Assembly: GCF_902706195.1 (NCBI RefSeq)
Contig: NZ_CACSJO010000012.1
Coordinates: 1-64,000, forward strand
Origin: Novosphingobium sp. 18050
GTDB taxonomy: Bacteria > Pseudomonadota > Alphaproteobacteria > Sphingomonadales > Sphingomonadaceae
DNA: 64,000 bases
Direction: 5' to 3'
The stretch's first letter is position 1. Every line of letters starts with the position of its first letter. The position numbers and the translations under genes are program-made. The notes beneath the pieces were generated by a model. The model was not told where the DNA came from. It worked only from the letters and a program-made list of their open reading frames with translations, and did not search any database. Below are positions 36,478 through 42,645 of this stretch, piece by piece.

Positions 36478-36541
36478 TGCCTTTCAGGCATCCTCTCCCA
36501 AAACTTCCACGGCCTGGTCGGCAACGACCGGGCCTTTTTTT
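36478..36541 (+). ncRNA. Candidate trans-acting small RNA with CCUCUCCC motif
   Basis: The proposed 64-nt RNA opens with hairpin TGCCT-TTC-AGGCA (36478-36490), continues with single-stranded TCCTCTCCCAAAACTTCCAC (36491-36510), and ends with a 10-bp terminator stem GGCCTGGTCG-GCAA-CGACCGGGCC plus seven T. A promoter-like TTGCAC-17-CATACA ends about 6 bases upstream. The CCTCTCCC stretch is complementary to Shine-Dalgarno sequences, a layout known for alphaproteobacterial sRNAs such as the CcsR and mmgR types. Membership in either family is not claimed. Confidence 0.55.
36511..36541 (+). terminator. Strong intrinsic terminator of the candidate sRNA
   Basis: GGCCTGGTCG and CGACCGGGCC form a 10-bp stem (one U-G pair) with a GCAA tetraloop, followed by TTTTTTT. 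The nearest plus-strand gene ends 380 bases upstream, so it most likely serves a separate short transcript. Confidence 0.85.
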
Positions 36542-36784
36542 GTCCTGCGCTGGCGTACTCGCCAGCAACCGCACGGACACTTTTCTCCGCCCTCCAGCCC
36601 TTCCTCTCCGGCCTGTTTCACACGGCCGCTGACTGGAACCGCTGCCCCGCACAGGGGTTGGTTTGCAATCGGGCCTTTGAAAACCAGGTAGGCGATACCT
36701 AGCTTTCGATCTCGCCGCCCGATCAAGCCCACGCGCATCTGACGTCGGGGGAAATCAGGGACAGGACCGGAGAAGGAAAGCGCG

Positions 36785-39100
36785 ATGGTGGATACGGAAA
36801 CCAGGACAGACGAGCGCACGGTCAAGCTGCAGGTCGCAGCCGCCCGTCAGGAAGAGAGCGGCCAGGGCATCGCCCGCCTCTCACGCGGCGCGCTGTCCGA
36901 ACTCGGCGCGCTGGAAGGCGACGTACTGGAGATCACCGGCAAGGCGGTCACCGTGGCGCGCGCCGTTCTGGCCTATGACGAGGACGAAGGACTGCAGGTC
37001 ATCCGACTGGACGGCCTCCAGCGCGGCAACGCCGAAGTCGGCTCGGGCGATCACGTTGTCGTCCGCAAGGCCGAATCGCGCCCGGCGCAGCGCGTGGTCT
37101 TCGCGCCCGCGCAGAAGGATATGCGCCTGCAGGGCCCGGCGGCCGCGCTGAAGCGCAACTTCTTCGGGCGCCCGATGGTGCAGGGCGATCTCGTCGCCAC
37201 CACCGGCCAGCAGCAGGTCGCGGACATCCCGCCCCAGCTCAGCCGCATGTTCAACACGCCGGCCTATGCGCTGACGCAGATCCGCCTCAACGTGGTCTCC
37301 ACCACCCCGCGCGGCATCGTCCACATCGACGAGAACACCGAGGTGGAACTGCGCGAGGTATTCGAGGAAGCTCACGATGCGCGCGGCGATGTCAATTACG
37401 ACGACGTCGGCGGCATGGGCGACACTATCCGCCAACTGCGCGAGATGGTGGAATTGCCCCTGCGCTATCCCGAACTGTTCACGCGCCTCGGCGTCGCCCC
37501 GCCCAAGGGCGTGCTCCTCCACGGCCCGCCGGGCACCGGCAAGACGCGCCTCGCGCAGGCCGTCGCCAATGAGAGCGAGGCCAGCTTCTTCTCGATCAAC
37601 GGCCCCGAAATCATGGGTTCCGGCTACGGCGAGAGCGAGAAGCACCTGCGCGAGATCTTTGAGGAAGCGACCAAGGCCGCGCCCGCGATCATCTTCATCG
37701 ACGAGATCGATTCGATCGCCCCCAAGCGCGACCAGGTCCACGGCGAGGCGGAAAAGCGCCTCGTCGCGCAGCTGCTCACGCTTATGGACGGGCTGAACAG
37801 CCGCGCCCACGTCGTCGTCATCGCCGCCACCAACCGGCCCGATGCGATCGACGAGGCGCTGCGCCGTCCCGGCCGCTTCGACCGCGAGATCGTCATCGGC
37901 GTGCCGGACGAATCGGGCCGCCGCGAGATCCTGGGCATCCACACCCGCGGCATGCCGCTGGGCGAGCGGGTGGACCTGGGCGAACTGGCCCGCACTACCC
38001 ACGGTTTCGTCGGCGCCGACCTCGCCGCCCTCGCGCGCGAGGCAGCGATCGAGGCTGTGCGCCGGATCATGCCGAGGCTCGACCTCGAAGCGCGCACGAT
38101 CCCCAACGACGTGCTTGAAAGCCTTCAGGTCACGCGTGAGGACTTCCTCGCCGCCCTCAAGCGCGTCCAGCCTTCCGCCATGCGCGAAGTCATGGTGCAG
38201 GTGCCCAATATCGGCTGGGCCGACATCGGCGGTCTGGACGATGCGCAGCTCAAGCTGAAGGAAGGCATCGAGCTGCCGCTGAAGACCCCCGAGGCGTTCC
38301 ACAAGCTGGGCATCCGCCCGGCCAAGGGATTCCTCCTTTATGGCCCGCCCGGCACCGGCAAAACCCTGCTGGCCAAAGCCGTCGCCAAGGAGGCCGAGGC
38401 GAATTTCATCTCGATCAAGTCCTCAGACCTGCTCTCGAAGTGGTATGGCGAAAGCGAACAACAGATCGCCCGGCTGTTCGCCCGCGCCCGCCAGGTCGCG
38501 CCTTGCGTGATTTTCATCGACGAGATCGACAGCCTCGTGCCCGCACGCGGCATGGGCGGAGCCGGCGGCGAACCGCAGGTGACGGCCCGCGTGGTCAACA
38601 CGATCCTCGCCGAGATGGACGGCATGGAGGAACTGCAGTCTGTTGTCCTGGTGGGCGCTACCAACCGCCCGGCACTGGTCGACCCCGCGCTCCTGCGTCC
38701 GGGCAGATTCGACGAACTGGTCTATGTCGGCACCCCCGATGCACCGGGGCGGGAGCACATCCTGGGCATCCACACCAGCAAGATGCCGCTGGCCGAGGAC
38801 GTTTCGCTCGCCAGCATCGCCGAACGTACCGAGCGCTTCACCGGCGCCGATCTGGAAGACGTGGTCCGCCGCGCCGGCCTGATCGCCATCCGCAAGCGCG
38901 GTGCGGCGGTGGAGCAGGTGACCGCCGCGGACTTCGAGGATGCGCTCGAAGACAGCCGCGCCACGGTGACCGAGGAGATGGAGTCCGAATATATGCGCAT
39001 GAAGGGCGAGCTGAAGAAGCGCGCCATGGAAGTGACGCCGATCGGCTTCATCGCCCCCGGCATGGTCGCGCCGACGCGCGAGAGAAAGCACGGCGACTGA
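36785..39100 (+). CDS. CDC48/p97-like double AAA+ ATPase
   Basis: A 771-aa protein built like archaeal/eukaryotic CDC48 (VCP): an N-domain with double-psi barrel (residues about 10-95) and a second N-subdomain (to about 190), then two AAA modules. D1 has GPPGTGKTRLAQAV and FIDEIDSIAPKR; D2 has GPPGTGKTLLAKAV and FIDEIDSLVPARG, each with ATNRP and Arg-finger RRPGRFD / LRPGRFD. Both Walker sets look intact. It would unfold or extract proteins from complexes. It is monocistronic, with GGAGAAGG before the ATG and a strong hairpin behind. No ubiquitin-like partner genes are nearby. Confidence 0.93.
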   Translation: MVDTETRTDERTVKLQVAAARQEESGQGIARLSRGALSELGALEGDVLEITGKAVTVARAVLAYDEDEGLQVIRLDGLQRGNAEVGSGDHVVVRKAESRPAQRVVFAPAQKDMRLQGPAAALKRNFFGRPMVQGDLVATTGQQQVADIPPQLSRMFNTPAYALTQIRLNVVSTTPRGIVHIDENTEVELREVFEEAHDARGDVNYDDVGGMGDTIRQLREMVELPLRYPELFTRLGVAPPKGVLLHGPPGTGKTRLAQAVANESEASFFSINGPEIMGSGYGESEKHLREIFEEATKAAPAIIFIDEIDSIAPKRDQVHGEAEKRLVAQLLTLMDGLNSRAHVVVIAATNRPDAIDEALRRPGRFDREIVIGVPDESGRREILGIHTRGMPLGERVDLGELARTTHGFVGADLAALAREAAIEAVRRIMPRLDLEARTIPNDVLESLQVTREDFLAALKRVQPSAMREVMVQVPNIGWADIGGLDDAQLKLKEGIELPLKTPEAFHKLGIRPAKGFLLYGPPGTGKTLLAKAVAKEAEANFISIKSSDLLSKWYGESEQQIARLFARARQVAPCVIFIDEIDSLVPARGMGGAGGEPQVTARVVNTILAEMDGMEELQSVVLVGATNRPALVDPALLRPGRFDELVYVGTPDAPGREHILGIHTSKMPLAEDVSLASIAERTERFTGADLEDVVRRAGLIAIRKRGAAVEQVTAADFEDALEDSRATVTEEMESEYMRMKGELKKRAMEVTPIGFIAPGMVAPTRERKHGD

Positions 39101-39109
39101 CAGGAATGT

Positions 39110-39138
39110 TTTCTCCCCGAGCTTGTCTCGGGGAGAAA
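39110..39138. terminator. Bidirectional terminator hairpin after the CDC48-like gene
   Basis: TTTCTCCCCGAG pairs perfectly with CTCGGGGAGAAA (12 bp) around CTTGT, between two convergent genes. Confidence 0.75.
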
Positions 39139-39150
39139 CTCAGGCCGCTT

Positions 39151-39432
39151 TTACGCGCCCACACCTGTCCGCCGTGCGGCAAGGTCGCTTTCGACCCGCT
39201 TCAACCCCTCGAGCGAAGCCGTTGCGAGATCAAGGGGACGTCCACCAAGGCTTTCGCTGTCGAGATTGAGATAGGCAATCGCCCCGTCCTTCCCCAGCAT
39301 TTCAAACGCCAGCTTGGTGATGGCGCCCTGCCGGCTGGCCGCATCCGGCGTCAGCTTGGGCCCGTCGGACCGGCGGAAATGGGTGCGCCGGGGCTTGGTT
39401 TCGGGGCTGTCGTCGTCTTCAGTGCCTGTCAT
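39151..39432 (-). CDS. MbcA/ParS-type (DUF2384) antitoxin-like protein
   Basis: A 93-aa protein with a charged N-terminus and a C-terminal region SRQGAITKLAFEMLGKDGAIAYLNLDSESLGGRPLDLATASLEGLKRVE, which follows the toxin-binding domain of Xre/MbcA/ParS antitoxins (a short helical domain with GRPLDLA). The usual partner is a RES-domain toxin; none lies on either side, and there is no Xre helix-turn-helix. GAGGA precedes the ATG. It may be an orphan antitoxin reused for another function. Confidence 0.65.
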   Translation of the reverse strand: MTGTEDDDSPETKPRRTHFRRSDGPKLTPDAASRQGAITKLAFEMLGKDGAIAYLNLDSESLGGRPLDLATASLEGLKRVESDLAARRTGVGA

Positions 39433-39962
39433 GCATTGTCCTCAAGAAGAGTGATAGCGTGTCGCCACAGGGCGAATCGCAAGGCTGACCTGGAAACTGG
39501 CCCAAAGCCGGAGGCCAGTGGCGTTCTCATGAAACCGAACAGTGAATGATCGAGAAAATCGGGCACCGCCCGCCGCCGGCATGGGACCGGCGCATCAAAT
39601 CCAGCCGGTCGGGAAAAAGAGGCTGGTCGAGGTCCATGGCGGCGCTCCTGATTGCGGGAGCTCGAAGGGTCTCGCAGTCACCGATGTGCAAAAACGTCTC
39701 GGCAATGTGGCCAGCATACGCCATTTCCGGCAAGCTGGCTAGGCACGTGCACCCCGTGCCGGTTTCTCAGCCGATCCTTATCGCGGAAGTTGCAATTTTC
39801 GCGAGGACGCTCTATATGCATGTCGCTGCGTCGCCTGCGACGGGACATTTGTGCAGCCGCTTCACGCGGTGTCGCCTCCCTTTTCTAGCTGCTTGGCTCT
39901 CAAGGCTTGCCGTTGCAACAGCGCGGTCGGCAGGGGGCAACGCTTTTTTCGGAATTGAAGAC
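39433..39962. other. Intergenic stretch before the infA paralog
   Basis: No convincing gene in 530 bases. Near the end (39911-39949) CGTTGC and GCAACG can pair around a 20-base loop and are followed by six T, a terminator-like element only 13 bases before the proposed infA start. It could be an attenuator of the infA leader or the end of an upstream short transcript. Confidence 0.35.
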
Positions 39963-40232
39963 TTGGCCAAGGAAGAACTGCTTACGATGGAAGGCTACAT
40001 CGAGGAAATCCTCCCCGATGGTCGCTTTGCCGTACTGCTCGACAACGAACACAAGATCATTGCCTACACCGCCGGCAAGATGCGCAAGTTTCGCATCCGC
40101 TCGGTCGTCGGTGATCGCGTGCACGTCGAAATGACTCCGTACGACCTTACCAAGGGTCGCATTGTGTTTCGTGAGCGCACGCCCGGCCAGGGTGGTCCTC
40201 CGGGCCAACGACGCGGTAATTTCAGACGATAG
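39963..40232 (+). CDS. infA: Divergent translation initiation factor IF-1 paralog
   Basis: An 89-aa S1-like OB-fold protein. It keeps the IF-1 core ([54 protein letters not shown]) but changes several usual positions, for example KFRIR for KNRIR, and adds a tail [17 protein letters not shown]. The TTG start at 39963 restores the conserved (M)AKEELL; ATG at 39987 would give 81 residues. Sphingomonads normally carry another IF-1 elsewhere, so this is likely a second copy. A cold-shock gene lies 700 bases away, and a role in cold adaptation is a reasonable guess. Confidence 0.85.
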   Translation: MAKEELLTMEGYIEEILPDGRFAVLLDNEHKIIAYTAGKMRKFRIRSVVGDRVHVEMTPYDLTKGRIVFRERTPGQGGPPGQRRGNFRR

Positions 40233-40267
40233 GAACCAGCGGCCGATTGCCGCGATTATAGGATATC

Positions 40268-40432
40268 ATGCATACAAATATCATGGGCGGCTCGGACCGC
40301 CCCAAGACCAATGCCTTCAACCCCAGCGCCTTCGCATGCGACATGGCCCTGCCCGCTTCCCTACGGAAGTCCGGCCCGGGCCTCCTGACCAGGGAAGACC
40401 TTCGTCACCTGGTCGCCGCGATGGTCGACTGA
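40268..40432 (+). CDS. 54-aa small protein, function unknown
   Basis: A short frame starting MHTNIMGGSDRPKTNAFNP and ending LLTREDLRHLVAAMVD. AGGA lies 5 bases before the ATG, and it begins 35 bases after the infA stop on the same strand. The C-terminal LTREDLRxLVAxMVD helix resembles small conserved sphingomonad proteins that I know only as hypothetical. A hairpin with a UUCG loop follows at 40457-40485. Confidence 0.5.
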   Translation: MHTNIMGGSDRPKTNAFNPSAFACDMALPASLRKSGPGLLTREDLRHLVAAMVD

Positions 40433-40456
40433 AGGCAAAAAAAACGAGAGGTACAC

Positions 40457-40485
40457 CCCTTTCCCGCGCTTCGGCCGGGAAAGGG
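40457..40485. terminator. Hairpin with UUCG loop after the 54-aa ORF
   Basis: CCCTTTCCCG pairs with CGGGAAAGGG over 10 bp, and inside it GC-TTCG-GC closes a stable tetraloop. On the plus strand there is no T-run; on the minus strand eight T follow about 10 bases later. Confidence 0.55.
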
Positions 40486-40551
40486 CCTCGGGACCACCGG
40501 TCCTTTCAGGCAGTTCTCTCAGGCTCCGGCCACCAGCCCCCACACCATTAG

Positions 40552-40635
40552 AATCATGATCACGCGCCAGGCGAAGCTGGCCGACTGCGGCTTTGCGCCC
40601 GGCTGGCCAGCTTCGCCTGGCGCGCGATCATGATT
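40552..40635. repeat. 31-bp near-perfect inverted repeat
   Basis: Arms 40552-40582 and 40605-40635 are complementary at 30 of 31 positions around a 22-base loop. The outer part reads AATCATGATC and the inner part CGCCAGGCGAAGCTGGCC. It sits in the gap between the 54-aa ORF and the 62-aa ORF. Far larger than a normal terminator and without a T-run, it could be a non-autonomous element or a processing site. Confidence 0.7.
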
Positions 40636-40690
40636 TACGGCGCCGGATCAGCGCGATACCGCATCGATCCAGCCAGAAACCACCGCCGGG

Positions 40691-40879
40691 TCAATCGACC
40701 ACGCGGGCGGCATCCTTCGCGACGCGGGCTTCTTCGGTCTGTCGGATACGCTCTGACATAGCGCGCCATGCGGCTTCGGATCGCAGTTCGCGATCGCGCA
40801 CGTTGTCGAGCTTCGCGGTGTCTGCGGCCATGGCGGCTTCCGCTGCGCGACCGTCACAGAATTCACGGCTGAATGACAT
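40691..40879 (-). CDS. 62-aa small helical protein downstream of the cold-shock gene
   Basis: A 62-aa charged, probably all-helical protein: MSFSREFCDGRAAEAAMAAD, then NVRDRELRSEAAWRAMSERI. AGGAG lies 9 bases before the ATG. It starts 70 bases after the csp stop on the same strand, and in sphingomonads a protein of this kind often follows a cold-shock gene, so they may be cotranscribed. Function unknown. Confidence 0.7.
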   Translation of the reverse strand: MSFSREFCDGRAAEAAMAADTAKLDNVRDRELRSEAAWRAMSERIRQTEEARVAKDAARVVD

Positions 40880-40949
40880 GCTTGAACTCCTGACGAATTT
40901 TTGAACGCCGGGGAGCGAGCAATGCCCGCACCCCGGAAAAACGTCCGCG

Positions 40950-41156
40950 TCAGGCCGAGCGCAGGTTGACGGCCGAAGCCTTGCCGTTGCGACCCACTTC
41001 GACTTCGTAGGAAACGCGCTGGTCCTTATCCAGCGTCCGCATGCCTGCGCTCTGCACGGCAGAGATGTGCACGAAGCTGTCCTGGCCGCCATCTTCCGGA
41101 GAAATGAAGCCATAGCCCTTGTCGGCGTTGAAGAATTTCACGGTGCCGGTCGGCAT
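40950..41156 (-). CDS. Cold-shock protein (CspA family)
   Basis: A 68-aa single cold-shock domain: MPTGTVKFFNADKGYGFISPED carries RNP1 (KGYGFI) and SFVHISAV carries RNP2. It binds single-stranded RNA or DNA and acts as an RNA chaperone. GAAAGGGA precedes the ATG. About 200 bases with no other gene lie upstream, allowing a long 5' leader as in other cold-shock genes. Temperature control is not proven by the sequence. Confidence 0.94.
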   Translation of the reverse strand: MPTGTVKFFNADKGYGFISPEDGGQDSFVHISAVQSAGMRTLDKDQRVSYEVEVGRNGKASAVNLRSA

Positions 41157-41363
41157 GTCTGTTCCCTTTCAAGAAACGGTAGTGGTGGCGTGCAAGTGCA
41201 GCGCCGGTCGTGCGTCAAGTCGGCTAGTGAAAGGAAATCGTCGCAAGAAGGAGGAATTGCAGGAAGTTTCTTCCGGCGCAAAGTCCCAATATTGCCGAAA
41301 ACCGTCGCAAAATTCGACGTCAGCGGCCCTTACGGTAGCACGATTGAAGAATTAAACCCATAT

Positions 41364-42527
41364 TTAATTGACTGCCGACATGTTGCCCGGCCCGGAACGG
41401 CCTCCTGTCGACGCACTCACGGCCAGCGCCTCGGCCATCGAAGGCGCCGCTGCAAGCTCCATCGGCGTCACCTGCATGTGACGGCGCCGAGCCAATGCCT
41501 CGGGCATTTCGCGGCGAATCCAGTCCATCATCCCCTCGCGGATTTCGCAGCGCAGGTCGAACAGGATCGGCCCGTCGCGCGCGCTCATCAGCAGGCGCAC
41601 TTCCAGGGTCTGGTCGCGGCAGTCGGTCACTTGCAGTATCTGGGCCCGCCTGTCCCAAAGGCGGTGTGAGGTGATCTGGCGGGTATATTCCTCGCGGATA
41701 GGGCCGATCTCCGCGCCGTGGTCGAGGTAGAGGAACACCGTCCCTAGTAATTCCGAACTGGTCTTGGTCCAGTTCTGGAAAGTGTCCTCCAGAAAGCGAT
41801 TGGACGGCACCACCAGCCGCCGGTCGTCCCACACGCGTATGACCACGTAAGTCGTACGAATATCCTCGATGCGGCCCCATTCGCCATCGATGATAACGAC
41901 GTCGTCGATGCTGATCGGCTCGGTCATGGCCATCTGGAAGCCGGCGATCAGGGCCTTCAGCGCTGGCTGAGCGGCCGCGCCGACCGCCAGCGCGGCAACG
42001 CCGGCCGAAGCCATAAGCGTCACCCCCACCTCGCGCACGCCGGGGATCGAGGCGAGCATACCGGCGATCGTCAGGAACACGATCAGGAAGGTGCCAATAC
42101 GCGCGAAGATCGACAGACGCGTGCGGCGGCGGCGGGCGTTGCGGTTGTTCTCTATCGAAATGTCGGCGCGCACGATCATGGCCTCTACGAAGGCCTGCAG
42201 GATGGTGATCGCGATCCAGCCCGTCAGCAGCGGCATGATGAAGCCGGCAAAGCGCAACCATATCGCCTCCAGCACCGGCGTCTCACGCGCGGCAAGGATA
42301 ATGCCCAGCGACACGAAGGCCCAGCGCGTGGGGCGCTGCAACCGGTTGACGACGATGTCGTCCGCGTCGCTGGCGCTGGAGCGGGCGATGCGGTTGAGAA
42401 TTCGGAAAAGCAACGCATGGGCTGCCACCGCGATGACAACGCCCAGAACGGCGGCAAGAATCGCGAGCAGCGGCCGCTCGGCCCAACCGGGCAGGCCCGT
42501 GACGTAGCGTTCGATGAAATCGATCAT
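41364..42527 (-). CDS. MscS-family mechanosensitive ion channel
   Basis: A 387-aa inner-membrane protein. Hydrophobic helices lie at about 15-40, 60-80, 90-110, 140-160 and 165-200; the last contains the pore-lining Gly/Ala-rich stretch GVTLMASAGVAALAVGAAAQ. The beta domain follows (EPISIDDVVIIDGEWGRIEDIRTTYVVIRVWDDRRLVVPSNRF). It releases solutes on osmotic down-shock. No good ribosome binding site precedes the ATG. Confidence 0.92.
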   Translation of the reverse strand: MIDFIERYVTGLPGWAERPLLAILAAVLGVVIAVAAHALLFRILNRIARSSASDADDIVVNRLQRPTRWAFVSLGIILAARETPVLEAIWLRFAGFIMPLLTGWIAITILQAFVEAMIVRADISIENNRNARRRRTRLSIFARIGTFLIVFLTIAGMLASIPGVREVGVTLMASAGVAALAVGAAAQPALKALIAGFQMAMTEPISIDDVVIIDGEWGRIEDIRTTYVVIRVWDDRRLVVPSNRFLEDTFQNWTKTSSELLGTVFLYLDHGAEIGPIREEYTRQITSHRLWDRRAQILQVTDCRDQTLEVRLLMSARDGPILFDLRCEIREGMMDWIRREMPEALARRRHMQVTPMELAAAPSMAEALAVSASTGGRSGPGNMSAVN

Positions 42528-42605
42528 GGGGGTAGAACCATGCTGCAGTGCAGCAGGTTCCCATCACGGCACGGAATGTCGTACCGAGAAGGCAGCGCGC
42601 CTCTT

Positions 42606-42628
42606 GTCCTCCCCCGCCCGGGGAGGAC
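42606..42628 (-). terminator. Hairpin behind polA
   Basis: GTCCTCCCC pairs perfectly with GGGGAGGAC around CGCCC, just after the polA stop; no T-run. Confidence 0.5.
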
Positions 42629-42645
42629 TCAATCACCCGGCAATG

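Noticed and set aside
36881-38302. 473-codon minus-strand frame opposite the CDC48-like gene
   Set aside because: Antisense shadow in high-GC DNA; no ribosome binding site or family features.
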